From Jatrophihabitans telluris (lineage in GTDB: Bacteria; Actinomycetota; Actinomycetes; Mycobacteriales; Jatrophihabitantaceae), in assembly GCF_023516435.1 (NCBI RefSeq), contig NZ_CP097332.1, forward strand, positions 3,224,001 through 3,288,000: 64,000 nucleotides of DNA. The letters are read 5' to 3'. This document shows, piece after piece, positions 8,516 through 18,505 of this stretch. The notes beneath the pieces are model-generated. The model worked only from the letters and a program-made list of their open reading frames with translations, did no database searches and had not been told where the DNA came from. Numbering within the stretch: position 1 is the first letter of the stretch; the number at the start of each line of letters is the position of its first letter. A program made the position numbers and the translations under genes.

Positions 8516-9820
8516 TCAGCCCAGCAGCCGCTGGCCGACCCAGCCGCCCTCCTCGGCCCCCGGAGGCACGGCGAACAGGGCCGAACTCTCGTGCCGGATG
8601 AACCGCTCGAGGGCGTCCCGGGCGGCCAGCTTGCGCTGGATCGGCACGAATACCTCGCGCGGATCGGTCTGGAAGGCCTGGAAGAACAGGCCCGCGTCGG
8701 GGGCACCGTCGCCGCGCAGGCCGTCGTCGTAGCTGTAGCCCCGACGCAACATGGTGGCTCCGCCGTTGTTGGCCGGGTGCGTCAGCCGCAGGTGCGCATC
8801 CGCGGCGATCACCGGGCGTCCGTCGGCACCGCTGGCGGAGAAGGACGGTGTGCTGTGCTCGGAGCCGCCCGTCAGCGGCGCGCCCGAGTCAAGGCGCCGA
8901 CCGATGACCGCCTCCTTGGTCGGGACGCTCGTCCGGTCCCACACGTCCAGCAGCATCCGGATGCGTCGGCATACCAGGTAGCTACCGCCGACCATCCAGT
9001 CCGGGCCGGTGTCCGCACCGACCCACACCGCGAGGTCGCGGCGCGCTCCGTTCGGGTTGTCGGTGCCGTCCAGCTGACCCATCAGGTTGCGTGGCGTCGC
9101 CGTCGCGGTCCCCGTCCCAGCCCCTGTCCCCGTCCCGGTCGCCGGTGACGCCGCCGGCGGGGAAGCCGGCGGGGCAGCCGCGCCCGGCAGGAAACCGTTC
9201 TGCGTCCAGCGCGCTCGACCGGCCGGCCCCACGATCCGCCCCAGGGCGCGGGCGACGGACACCGCGAGCAGCTCGTCCTCGGCACACACCTGTACGGCAA
9301 GATCGCCCCCACTCCGGGACGGCACCAGCTCGTCGGTGGGGAAACTGGGTAGGGGCGCCAACGCGGGGGGAACAGCGACGCCTGCCGCACGGACCAGCCG
9401 CGGTCCGAAGCCGAAGGTGACGCTCAGACCGGCCGGCAGCAGCCCTGAGGCAACGGAGCCCTGCTCGGGTATCCAGCGGCCGGCGGTCATCTGGGCGGCC
9501 GCCTGACTGAGCCTCCGCATGAGCGTGGCCAGTGCCGTGCGACCTTCGGCCAGGGTCGACTCGCCGAGGTCGAAGGCGATGAAGCGCAGGTGCGCCGGGG
9601 CCTGGTCGATGATCCCGGCCTGGTGGGGTCCGAAGAAACCGACCGAGCCGCGGTATCCGGCCGCGGCCGCCGACGGCGCGCTGCCGCTTCCGTTCCGGTG
9701 CAACGACACACCGGCCGTCCCCGCCACGGCGCCGCCGGTCATCGCCGCGGCCACCAGGCCGGAGGTGCGCAGGAACGTGCGGCGGCCGGGGCCGTTTGCG
9801 GGAGGGATCGGCTCGGACAT
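8516..9820 (-). CDS. DyP-type haem peroxidase, Tat-exported
   Basis: This is a dye-decolourising (EfeB/DyP-like) peroxidase of 434 residues. The N-terminus holds a twin-arginine signal (RRTFLRTSGLVAAAMTGGAVAG), so it should be exported folded with haem. The family motif GxxDG is seen as GQLDGTDN, followed by WMVGGSYLVCRRIRM; the likely haem-ligand histidine lies in DAHLRLTHPANNG. The ATG at 9820 (MSEPIPPANG) places the twin arginines at the expected distance; an in-frame codon 48 bp upstream is less likely. A low-complexity Ala-Pro then Gly-Thr-Ala insert interrupts the middle. No efeO or efeU genes are adjacent, so a role in iron uptake is not supported by context. Confidence 0.92.
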   Translation of the reverse strand: MSEPIPPANGPGRRTFLRTSGLVAAAMTGGAVAGTAGVSLHRNGSGSAPSAAAAGYRGSVGFFGPHQAGIIDQAPAHLRFIAFDLGESTLAEGRTALATLMRRLSQAAAQMTAGRWIPEQGSVASGLLPAGLSVTFGFGPRLVRAAGVAVPPALAPLPSFPTDELVPSRSGGDLAVQVCAEDELLAVSVARALGRIVGPAGRARWTQNGFLPGAAAPPASPPAASPATGTGTGAGTGTATATPRNLMGQLDGTDNPNGARRDLAVWVGADTGPDWMVGGSYLVCRRIRMLLDVWDRTSVPTKEAVIGRRLDSGAPLTGGSEHSTPSFSASGADGRPVIAADAHLRLTHPANNGGATMLRRGYSYDDGLRGDGAPDAGLFFQAFQTDPREVFVPIQRKLAARDALERFIRHESSALFAVPPGAEEGGWVGQRLLG

Positions 9821-9927
9821 CGCCGTCCAGTCTGCCTGGCTGTGGTGCGCGGTGACGAAGTGGATCATCGCCTGGGAGAGGTGACCTCGATTCGCGCACA
9901 GCGGATGGTTGCGATATCAACAGCTCT

Positions 9928-11019
<1,092 letters not shown>

Positions 11020-11181
11020 GCACGCCTTCGCGGCGCGGCGTTCACGGCGGCCTTCGCGGCGGCCTTCGCGGCGGCGTTCGCGGTGCGTTCGCAGTGGGCG
11101 CGCACGCTCGGTGGCAGGCGCTGCGCCCCAGCACGCCAGCCGGGGCTGCGCTGATGGCCCCGGGCTGACAAGATACCCAGC

Positions 11182-12654
11182 ATGATCGCTCGCAAGCGCC
11201 TAAGCACACCGGCCGTGCTCGCCAGCGCCGCGACCGGCCTGCTGTTGCTGTCCGGCATCTCGCCGGCGGTCGCAGACTCGAGGTCGGCCTCGCGGGCCGG
11301 CTCGGCACCGGCGCTGTCCGCGGCCCGGGCGAGGGTCCAGCCCACCCCCGGATCGTCCTCGGGCGGCGACCCGTACTTCCCGCGGCAGGGCAACGGTGGC
11401 TACGACGCGCTGGGTTACCGCATCCACGTCGAATACACGCCCTCCAGCCATGCCCTGAAGGGGCATGCCATCGTCCGGGCCCGGGCGACGAAGGCGCTGT
11501 CGAAGTTCAACCTGGACCTGCGACGCACGATGAAGGTCACCAGCGTCACCGTCGACGGCAGAGCGGCCCGGTTCAGCCAACCCGCCAGGGCTGTACAGGA
11601 ACTGGCCATCACCCCGGCGAAGGCGCTGCGCAAGGACCAGACGTTCACGGTCAGCGTGCGCTACGCCGGCACGACCACGCCGGTCACGGATCCCGACGGT
11701 TCGCCGGACGGGTGGATTCCGACCCCGGACGGCGCGTTCGTCGCCAGCGAGCCGCAGGGATCGCCGTCCTGGTTCCCGGTGAACGACAGCCCGAAGGACA
11801 AGGCGTTGTACGCGGTGTCGATCACCGTGCCGAAGGGGATCACCGCGGTCTCCAACGGCAACCTGCTCTCGGCCAGGACCGCGCACGGACGAACCACCTG
11901 GGCCTGGCAGCTGAATCAGCCCGTCTCCAGCTACCTGGTCACCGCCACGGTCGGAAAGTTCACGCTCACCAAGGGCCGTACGGGTAAGGGCGTGCCCTAC
12001 CTGATCGCGGTCGATCCGACGCAGCGCAGCCAGTCGGCCAAGGTGCTGAAGAAGCTGCCGGCCATGGTCGACTACTTCAGCTCGGTGTACGGCCGCTACC
12101 CCTTCGGCAGCGCCGGCGCGATCGTCGACAACGCTCCGAACGTCGGCTACGCGCTGGAGACCGCGACCCGTCCCGTCTTCGACTCGGCCCCGGACGAGTT
12201 GACGCTGGCCCACGAGCTGGCGCACCAGTGGTACGGCGACGACGTGACCCTGGCGCGCTGGCGGGACATCTGGCTCAACGAAGGCTTCGCCGAGTTCTCC
12301 TCCTGGCTGTGGGACGAACACTCCGGTGGCACCAGCGCCGCCGCGCACTTGAGCACCCTGATGGCCGTGCCCGCCGACGACCCGGTGTGGAGCCCGCCGC
12401 CAGGCAACCCCGGTTCGGCCGCCGCGATCTTCTCCGACTCGGTCTACGAACGCGGCGCGGCCACCCTGCAGGCGCTGCGGGAGAAGCTGGGTGACCCGGT
12501 GTTCTTCGCCGTCATGCGCGGCTGGGCGGGTGCTCATCGCTACGGCAACGCCACCGTGCCCGAGTTCGTCCACTTCGCCGGCAGCGTCAGCGGACAGGAC
12601 CTAACCGCGTTCTTCCAGAACTGGCTCTACGCCAGCGGCAAGCCCACCCGCTGA
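11182..12654 (+). CDS. Secreted M1-family zinc metallopeptidase
   Basis: The 490-residue protein starts with a Sec signal peptide (MIARKRLSTPAVLASAATGLLLLSG, with cleavage likely after the AVA near residue 31). It carries the M1 zinc-binding motif HELAHQW, with His344, Glu345 and His348, and the third ligand Glu367 in WLNEGFAEF. The aminopeptidase GxMEN motif is replaced by GYALETATRP, as in some actinobacterial relatives, so substrate binding may differ. It lacks the long C-terminal ERAP-like domain and is about half the length of PepN. The last 54 bp overlap the 3' end of the convergent MFS gene. Confidence 0.92.
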   Translation: MIARKRLSTPAVLASAATGLLLLSGISPAVADSRSASRAGSAPALSAARARVQPTPGSSSGGDPYFPRQGNGGYDALGYRIHVEYTPSSHALKGHAIVRARATKALSKFNLDLRRTMKVTSVTVDGRAARFSQPARAVQELAITPAKALRKDQTFTVSVRYAGTTTPVTDPDGSPDGWIPTPDGAFVASEPQGSPSWFPVNDSPKDKALYAVSITVPKGITAVSNGNLLSARTAHGRTTWAWQLNQPVSSYLVTATVGKFTLTKGRTGKGVPYLIAVDPTQRSQSAKVLKKLPAMVDYFSSVYGRYPFGSAGAIVDNAPNVGYALETATRPVFDSAPDELTLAHELAHQWYGDDVTLARWRDIWLNEGFAEFSSWLWDEHSGGTSAAAHLSTLMAVPADDPVWSPPPGNPGSAAAIFSDSVYERGAATLQALREKLGDPVFFAVMRGWAGAHRYGNATVPEFVHFAGSVSGQDLTAFFQNWLYASGKPTR

Positions 12655-13890
12655 ACCGCTCCGCTGGCTGCGCAGGAACACCGCCGCGAGACCCGCCGCG
12701 ACCAGGCAGGCGACCGCGCCCAGAGCCAGACCGGCCCGGCCGCCGTACTGCTCGGACACCGCCCCGGCTATCGGTCCGCCGATCGGGGTGGAGCCCAGAA
12801 AGGCCACTGCCCACAAGGCCATCACCCGACCACGCATGGTGGGCGCCGCCTCCAGTTGCAAGGTGCTGTTCCCCTTCGCCATCACCCCGACGCTGGCCGC
12901 GCCGACCAGTGTGAGCGCGACCAGTTCCCAGTACAGCGACGGGGCCACGGCGGCCCCGCCGATGACGAGCCCGAACAGGGCCGCCGACTTGACCAGTGCC
13001 CGGACCCCGGTCCGGCCGCGCGCGGCGACCCACAAACCGCCGACCACCGCACCCGTACCCATCGCCGCCGTCATGAAGCCGTAGGCCTGCGCTCCACCGC
13101 CGAAGGTCTGCTTCGCCACGACCGGCAGCACGACCTGGAACTCGTAGGCCAGGCAGCCGATCAGAGCCATCATCAACAGCGGTACCGCGATCGTGGGGGT
13201 GCGCCGGACGTAGCGCAGCCCTTCACGAAGCTGGCCGCGGGCGCGGACGGCCGGCGTCGAGGGCTGCAGGGCCGAGGTGTCCAGTCTGAGCAGCGAGACC
13301 ACGACCGCGACGAAGCTGAGCGCGTTGAGCAGGAAACAGATCCCGATACCGCCCAGGGCGATGATCACCCCGGCCACGGCGGGCCCCACGGCGCGCGCGG
13401 CATTGACCAGCACGGAGTTGAGGCTCACCGCGTTACGCAGCTCCGCCGGGCCGACCATCTCCAGCACGAACGCCTGCCGCGCCGGGTTCTCGAAACAGTT
13501 GTTGAGGCCGAGTAGGAAGGCGAGCAGGTACACCTCCCACAACCGAACCGCGTGGGTCACCGTGAGCAGGCCGAGCACGAGCGCCAAAAGACCCATCAGA
13601 GACTGCAGCACGACCATCAGGCGGCGCTTGTCGACGCGGTCGGCCACGACGCCCCCGTACGGTCCGAGGACCAGCACCGGCAGCGTCTGCAACGCGACGG
13701 ACACCCCGAGGGCCGTTCCGGAACCGGTCAGCTGTAGTACCAGCCAGCTCTGGGCGACGGTCTGCATCCAGGTGCCGATGAGCGAGACCGCCTGGCCGGA
13801 GTAGTAGCGGCGGTAGTTGCGGTTGGACAGCGAGGAGAAGGTCTGACGTCCGAGACCGTTGACGCGACGAGCGAGCACGGCACCGGTCAT
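12601..13890 (-). CDS. MFS multidrug/metabolite exporter
   Basis: This 429-residue transporter has about 12 membrane helices and resembles the MFS_3 (EntS-like) exporters. Visible features include GVVADRVDKRRLMV, the loop between helices 2 and 3, and RGRVMALWAVAFLGSTPIGGP in the second half. The ATG at 13890 overlaps the stop of the MarR gene by 4 bp (ATGA), so translation is probably coupled. The pairing with a MarR repressor and its operator at 14428-14443 suggests control by an unknown small molecule. The upstream extension of the open frame runs through the MarR gene and is not coding for this protein. Confidence 0.93.
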   Translation of the reverse strand: MTGAVLARRVNGLGRQTFSSLSNRNYRRYYSGQAVSLIGTWMQTVAQSWLVLQLTGSGTALGVSVALQTLPVLVLGPYGGVVADRVDKRRLMVVLQSLMGLLALVLGLLTVTHAVRLWEVYLLAFLLGLNNCFENPARQAFVLEMVGPAELRNAVSLNSVLVNAARAVGPAVAGVIIALGGIGICFLLNALSFVAVVVSLLRLDTSALQPSTPAVRARGQLREGLRYVRRTPTIAVPLLMMALIGCLAYEFQVVLPVVAKQTFGGGAQAYGFMTAAMGTGAVVGGLWVAARGRTGVRALVKSAALFGLVIGGAAVAPSLYWELVALTLVGAASVGVMAKGNSTLQLEAAPTMRGRVMALWAVAFLGSTPIGGPIAGAVSEQYGGRAGLALGAVACLVAAGLAAVFLRSQRSGSAGGLAAGVEPVLEERG

Positions 13891-14396
13891 CGGGACGGGC
13901 TCGGTGTCGGTGTCGGTGTCGATGTCGGTGTCGGTGCCGGTGTCGGTGTCGGTGTCGGTGCCGAGTCGTCCATGACGATCGCCAGTGATTCCAACGCCGG
14001 CAGCGCGTCGAGCAACAGCGCGGAATGCTCGGGGGCCATCAGCTGCACCCGTTCGGTGAACAGTTGACCGCGTTGGCGGCGGAGCCGGTGCTGCAGTCGT
14101 TGGCCGGCCGCGGTGGCCTGTATCTGCAATGCGCGGCGATCGTCCGGGTCCGGCGTCCGGGTCAGCAGGCCGGCTTGTTCGAGCTTGCCGATGACGCGGG
14201 ACAACATGGTCGGATTGATCCCTTCGAGCTCGGCCAGTTCGCTGGCGCTCAGCGGACCCCGCCGCACCACGGTGCCCAGGACCGACAGCTGGGTGTGGGT
14301 CATCCCGTCGACGGAGACGTGCCGGTCGACCAGTTTCACGATGCGGCGCAGGGCTATGCGCAATCGAGTGATCTCGTCGTCGGAGAACTGCGACAT
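13887..14396 (-). CDS. MarR-family repressor with Pro-Thr tail
   Basis: This 169-residue protein is a winged-helix MarR regulator. The recognition region is LSASELAELEGINPTMLSRVIGKLEQAGLLTRTPDPDDRR, about residues 49-88. After the dimerisation helix the last 26 or so residues are almost pure Pro-Thr/Ser (APTPTPTPAPTPTS...), encoded by a hexanucleotide repeat (GGTGTC units on the plus strand) at about 13898-13965. Such a tail is not part of the family. The gene heads a two-gene operon with the MFS exporter and is probably autoregulated through the palindrome just upstream. Confidence 0.92.
   Translation of the reverse strand: MSQFSDDEITRLRIALRRIVKLVDRHVSVDGMTHTQLSVLGTVVRRGPLSASELAELEGINPTMLSRVIGKLEQAGLLTRTPDPDDRRALQIQATAAGQRLQHRLRRQRGQLFTERVQLMAPEHSALLLDALPALESLAIVMDDSAPTPTPTPAPTPTSTPTPTPSPSR
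13898..13965. repeat. Hexanucleotide repeat in the MarR gene 3' end
   Basis: About ten imperfect GTGTCG-type hexamers, with variants GATGTC and GTGCCG, code for the Pro-Thr tail of the MarR protein. Length changes would stay in frame, so slippage would alter tail length without shifting the exporter frame. Confidence 0.85.
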
Positions 14397-14427
14397 GTCC
14401 GCCCCTTCTCGTCCCCATCCGAATTTA

Positions 14428-14443
14428 CTTGCCTATCGGCAAG
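14428..14443. promoter_or_regulatory. Palindromic MarR operator (CTTGCC-TATC-GGCAAG)
   Basis: A perfect 6-bp inverted repeat with a 4-bp spacer (CTTGCCTATCGGCAAG) lies 32 bp upstream of the MarR start codon. TTGCC/GGCAA dyads are typical MarR sites. It is placed to repress the MarR-MFS operon and perhaps the divergent secreted-protein gene that starts at 14533. Confidence 0.7.
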
Positions 14444-14532
14444 CATACATTGTCCCGAGCGGTCCGTCAGCGCATCCTTGCGGCACGGTCCCTTCAGACC
14501 GCGTGGTCAAACACCACCACGAGGAGCAGGCC

Positions 14533-15066
14533 ATGACCAGCAACTCCACCGTCCCCCGCCGCATCGGCGCCGGCAGCGCCGCCCTCATCGCCCTGGCAGC
14601 CGCGATCTGGGTGGCGGTCCTACCCCAGCCGGCCGCCGCCCTTCCCGCCTACGTGTGCGGAACGGTGTCGGGCGGATCGAGCAGCGTCTCCGCCCACGTC
14701 GTCGACGTCCGGGTCGGCCAGCACGTCGGCTTCGACCGCTTCGTCGTTCAGTTCGCGGGCTCGAAGATCCCGAGCTTCACGCTGACCCCGAAGTCCAGCG
14801 CGGTGTTCTACCTCGACGGCAGCGGCAAGCCCGTCACCCTGCGGGGCACGGCCGGGTTGAAGGTGGTCATGCGTTCGACCACCGGGATCGGCACCTTCTC
14901 CGGGCCGACCGACATCAGACCCGCCTTCGTTCAGCTGCGCGAGGCTCGCCAGATCGGTGATTTCGAAGGAGTGACGAGTTGGGGACTCGGGCTGGCCCAC
15001 CAGTCCTGCAAGCGGGTCTTCACGCTGACCGGGCCGACCCGGCTGGTCATTGACCTGCCCCACTGA
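14533..15066 (+). CDS. Secreted AMIN-like domain protein
   Basis: This 177-residue protein has a signal peptide (hydrophobic stretch at about residues 13-34, then AAALPAY). The mature part has the pattern of the actinobacterial AMIN-like domain: VVDVRVGQHVGFDRFVVQFAGSKIPSFTL, a central segment, then a C-terminal FEGVTSWGLGL and LTGPTRLVIDLPH. AMIN-type domains bind cell-wall polymers, so a surface role is likely but inferred. The ATG at 14533 follows GAGGAGCAGG. The 3' end overlaps the convergent peptidase-like gene by 20 bp. Confidence 0.8.
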   Translation: MTSNSTVPRRIGAGSAALIALAAAIWVAVLPQPAAALPAYVCGTVSGGSSSVSAHVVDVRVGQHVGFDRFVVQFAGSKIPSFTLTPKSSAVFYLDGSGKPVTLRGTAGLKVVMRSTTGIGTFSGPTDIRPAFVQLREARQIGDFEGVTSWGLGLAHQSCKRVFTLTGPTRLVIDLPH

Positions 15067-16090
15067 GCGCCAGGCCCAATGGGGCGGACACGGCGCCGAA
15101 CCACTGCACGTGCTCTCGCACCATCTGCCAGCAAAAGCCGGCCTGTTCCTCGCTCAGGGGATCGGGAACAGTCGCGTCGAAGCTGAAGGTGTACTGCTCA
15201 CCGGGATCGACCGAACGGTCGAGTTCGACGCGCTGGAGGCCCCATGCGCGGTTGTCCCGCGGTCCCGCGCTGCCCAGCCGGTAGCCCTCAGCGGCCGACC
15301 AGGTCGTGGATCCGGTGTTGGTGACCGAGACTTCGGCTCGCAGCGTCAGGCCGGGGATGTAGCTTTCGGCCGCGGCGGGAACCGTGACCTGCACCCGCGC
15401 ATCGTCGAGATAGAGCGGGGCGGGATCGGCCCACCGGTAGCTGCCCAATGCGAGTAGACCGCGAACCCCGAGCGTGCCCGAGGTGCCGTTCGTGTCGATC
15501 GTGCCGGGGGAATCGGGCCCGGTGTCCAGGGAGATCTCGATCGAGTCGTCGCCGGGATGGTTCGAGTCATAGACCTGAAGGCGGAGCAGCGAGCCCGACC
15601 GCTGGTAGCCGTAGACCAGCTCGACATGGTTGTCGAACACCGCCCAGGGAGCCGGTGAGCGGGTGAGCACCAGGCCGATCGGACACAGCTTACCGGCGTC
15701 GATCATGCTGGTGATCACGGCACATTCGGCCACGGTGTCGGCGAACAAGCCGGCCCCGAAACCAGACTGCCCGTCCGGTTCCGCGGTCGCCCGCAGCCAG
15801 CGGGCCACCGTGGCCGGACCGCCGAAACTGTCCCGAAGCCGGCGCTGGATGACATCGACGACCGGACCGGGAACAGCGGTGGAATCCGTGCCTCGAAGCT
15901 GCGGCCGGCCGGCCTCGAAGATGTCGCGCGCGATGAAGGACATGCCGCCACAGAAGCCCATCCGGGAGGTGTCGATGCCGATGTCCGGCAAGCCGGGAAT
16001 CGGAATGCGCAGTCGGGTTGACGCCGCCCACGGCCCGTTGCTGAACAACGCCGCACTGGTGCTGGGCAGGAACCCACTGACCTCGGCCAT
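15047..16090 (-). CDS. Putative papain-like cysteine peptidase with NBR1-like Ig domain
   Basis: I do not know a name for this 347-residue protein. Residues 1-190 show a possible C39/papain-like triad: Cys47 in GFCGGMSF, His155 in DNHVELVYGY, and Asp175 or Asn177 in VYDSNHPGD. The YDxNxPG arrangement is typical of C39-like folds. From about residue 235 a domain resembling the NBR1 FW Ig-like domain follows: RAEVSVTNTGSTTWSAAEGYRLGS, then DPGEQYTFSFDATVP and GFCWQMVREHVQWFG. No signal peptide is visible. The ATG at 16090 follows GGGGGAG; a start at 16129 is less likely. Repeat array 2 lies 103 bp upstream. Catalytic activity is inference. Confidence 0.65.
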   Translation of the reverse strand: MAEVSGFLPSTSAALFSNGPWAASTRLRIPIPGLPDIGIDTSRMGFCGGMSFIARDIFEAGRPQLRGTDSTAVPGPVVDVIQRRLRDSFGGPATVARWLRATAEPDGQSGFGAGLFADTVAECAVITSMIDAGKLCPIGLVLTRSPAPWAVFDNHVELVYGYQRSGSLLRLQVYDSNHPGDDSIEISLDTGPDSPGTIDTNGTSGTLGVRGLLALGSYRWADPAPLYLDDARVQVTVPAAAESYIPGLTLRAEVSVTNTGSTTWSAAEGYRLGSAGPRDNRAWGLQRVELDRSVDPGEQYTFSFDATVPDPLSEEQAGFCWQMVREHVQWFGAVSAPLGLALSGAGQ

Positions 16091-16192
16091 CGCCACTCCC
16101 CCACGCTGCGTCCGGAGCTCTCCCGACATCGTCCTCCGACGGGACCGCGATGGGGCAGAGCGACCGGGCAATCCCCGTGATACGTCCCTGAC

Positions 16193-16320
16193 GTTGAGGT
16201 TGCCCTTGTTGCGCGCCGTCCGAGGTTGAGGTTGCCCTTGTTGCGCGCCGTCCGACGTTGAGGTTGCCCTTGTTGCGCGCCGTCCGACGTTGAGGTTGCC
16301 CTCGTTGCGCGCCGTCCGGC
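16193..16320 (+). repeat. 32-bp tandem repeat array 2 (4 units)
   Basis: Four units start at 16193, 16225, 16257 and 16289, with a 32-bp period. The core GTTGAGGTTGCCCTTGTTGC is followed by the locus-specific linker GCGCCGTCCGAC. The last unit has CTCG in place of CTTG. The array lies between two minus-strand genes, starting 5 bp past the stop codon of the LuxR-type gene. Confidence 0.97.
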
Positions 16321-16325
16321 CGAGG

Positions 16326-16742
16326 TCAGTCGAGCAGGCCGTGCCGGCGAGCGACCACGACCGCGTCATTGCTGCTCCGGACGCCGAGCTTGCGGCGAGC
16401 CGAGGCCAGGTGCTGGGCGACGGTGTTGACGGCCAGTCCGAGCTCTTCAGCGATCGAGCTACCCGAGTGCCCCACGCCGATCATCGCCAGGACGGACTTC
16501 TCCCGCGCGCTCAGATGCGGCGTGCGGACGTCGAGCGACTCGCGCCGGTCCTCGGTGAGCCGGCGGTACTCCTCGCCTGCGAGCAGGACCACGTCGCGTC
16601 CCGACGGAACCCGCAAGGTCGCCGTCATCGTCCCGTCGGCGATGAGCTCGACGATGTTCGCCCAGTCCCCGCCGATCCAATCCCGGCCCATCGAGGCGTC
16701 CGGACCGGTCGACATGAGATCGGCGCGCTTCTGCCTGGGCAA
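16326..16742 (-). CDS. Small LuxR-type helix-turn-helix regulator
   Basis: This 138-residue protein ends in a LuxR/GerE DNA-binding domain (LSAREKSVLAMIGVGHSGSSIAEELGLAVNTVAQHLASARRKLG). The preceding 70 residues are not a recognisable receiver or PAS domain; ADGTMTATLRVPSGRDVVLLAGEEYRRL could be a small sensory or dimerisation unit. I chose the TTG at 16742 because AAGGAG stands 5 bp upstream; ATG at 16715 lacks such a site. The stop codon is followed almost at once by repeat array 2. Targets are unknown. Confidence 0.82.
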   Translation of the reverse strand: MPRQKRADLMSTGPDASMGRDWIGGDWANIVELIADGTMTATLRVPSGRDVVLLAGEEYRRLTEDRRESLDVRTPHLSAREKSVLAMIGVGHSGSSIAEELGLAVNTVAQHLASARRKLGVRSSNDAVVVARRHGLLD

Positions 16743-16840
16743 ACGGGCTCCTTGGTCGAAGGGCAGGCGGGTTGCGCCCTTCGTCAGTCTGACCTATGAC
16801 GTTGCGTAATCGACCATGGCCTGAACTGGAGTCAATTGGC

Positions 16841-18409
16841 TCAGTAACGGCTCTCGAAGGCAGCCGCCATACCCGCCTGAACCTGGAGAATGTCCATCAT
16901 TTGCACCTGGACGCTGTCCAGCCGACCGACGATCTCGCTGGTCGCTTCGATCCCCCGCGAGACGGATTCGCTGCTGAGCTGGATGCCCGCGACCTGCTCG
17001 GCGACGTTGGTGGTCGCAGCCGCTGTGGCGCGCGCCAGGTCCTTGACCTCACTGGCGACGACGGCAAAACCCTTCCCCGCCTCACCGGCTCGCGCGGCCT
17101 CGATGGTGGCGTTGAGGGCAAGCAGGTTGGTCTGGTCGGCGATGTTGGAGATTATCCGGATGACCTCGTTGATCGAGGCCGACGCCTGCCGCAGTCCGTC
17201 GACCTCGCCGATCATCTGACGAGCGCGGTCGTTGGCGTCGGCTGCCACGCGCTGGGCACTGTCCGCGGCCTGGCGCAAATCGTTGATGGTCTGCAACAGG
17301 TCCTGGGCACTGCGGCTGTCGACGTCGGCCCGGTCCAGGATCGCCAACCGCTGGGACACGAGCTGCTGGACGTTGCGCAGGGCCGACATCCGCGAGTCGG
17401 ACAACTCGACGGTCTCGGTCGTGAAGAAGTCCATCGTGCCGACGATGTGTCCGCCGATCGAGATCGGGAAGCACACCCCGGACCGCACTCCGGCCCGCTG
17501 AGCCGCCGGGGCCCGAACACAGTCGGTCATCTCGGCCAGGTCGGCGACGAAGACCAGGTCGTTGCGGTCCCAGGCCCGGCCCGAAAGACCGACGCCGCGG
17601 GCGAAGGAGGCCTTGAGCGTGATCTCTCGAAACTCCTGGCCGGCCGAGCCCGACTCCTGGTCGAAGCGCAGCAGCTTGCCGGACTCATCCAGCTTCCAGT
17701 AGGAACCGTAGGCCCAGCCGAAGGAACTGCGAACCGCCTCCAGGGCCGCCCGCAGCGCAGTGGGCACGTCGGTCGCTGCGCCGATCCGCTCGACGACATC
17801 GGTCACCGCCCTGCGATCGTCGATGGCCTGCTTGAGCTCGGCCAGCGACACCGCCCGGCTGCGAGCCATGCTCGCGATCCGCCCGATCGTCTTCCACTTC
17901 TCTCCGCGGGCACCGAAGAACGGAAGCGGGCCCGTTCCGTAGTACTCCATGACCGCCGTGAGTCGGCCGTCCTCGAAGACCGGCAGGGCGCATCCGCTGC
18001 GCATCCCGGCCCGTGCGGCCGCACTCCAGCGCAGGCAGGTCGCGGTGTCGTCGATGTCGTCGATCAGCACCGGCTCGCGAGTCGTTATCGCGCGGCCGAG
18101 CAGGCCGTCGCGCTGGGACACCGTGGTCTCGCCGTGGATCGCGTCGGCCAGCGCTTTCGACAGTGCGCCGGTCTCGGCGTTGCGGCGCAGACGGCCGTCA
18201 GTTGTGACGCACCAGACCGCGCCGTAGGCCAGACCGAGCGACTTCACCAAGGACTCGACGGTCACCCGGTCGGCATCGGCGAGGCTGGGGACTCCCTCAC
18301 CGAGTTCGCTGAGCAGGACCTCCAGAGCCTCGACGTCTTGCGGCAGGCCGGACGCCGCCGGGTCGACCGTGCGCGGGTGCTGGCGGTTGGTCAGTCGCAT
18401 ATGGTTCAT
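16841..18409 (-). CDS. Soluble GAF-GAF methyl-accepting signalling protein
   Basis: This protein of about 520 residues combines two GAF-like sensor regions (about 35-190 and 205-350, with [26 protein letters not shown]) and a C-terminal methyl-accepting signalling domain. The conserved hairpin tip is intact: [47 protein letters not shown]. No membrane helix or HAMP domain is visible, so it is cytoplasmic. The first ATG at 18409 has poor spacing; the ATG at 18403 sits better behind GGGGGA. No che genes are nearby, so its partners are unknown, and it may control something other than flagellar motility. Confidence 0.88.
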   Translation of the reverse strand: MNHMRLTNRQHPRTVDPAASGLPQDVEALEVLLSELGEGVPSLADADRVTVESLVKSLGLAYGAVWCVTTDGRLRRNAETGALSKALADAIHGETTVSQRDGLLGRAITTREPVLIDDIDDTATCLRWSAAARAGMRSGCALPVFEDGRLTAVMEYYGTGPLPFFGARGEKWKTIGRIASMARSRAVSLAELKQAIDDRRAVTDVVERIGAATDVPTALRAALEAVRSSFGWAYGSYWKLDESGKLLRFDQESGSAGQEFREITLKASFARGVGLSGRAWDRNDLVFVADLAEMTDCVRAPAAQRAGVRSGVCFPISIGGHIVGTMDFFTTETVELSDSRMSALRNVQQLVSQRLAILDRADVDSRSAQDLLQTINDLRQAADSAQRVAADANDRARQMIGEVDGLRQASASINEVIRIISNIADQTNLLALNATIEAARAGEAGKGFAVVASEVKDLARATAAATTNVAEQVAGIQLSSESVSRGIEATSEIVGRLDSVQVQMMDILQVQAGMAAAFESRY

Positions 18410-18505
18410 TCCCCCGGGGACGTGGGCTGCCGATTTCTAGAACATGGATCGACGCCATCTAGACAATGCTGAGGATCTGTCCCACAACGGCACGGATTGA
18501 CCGGC

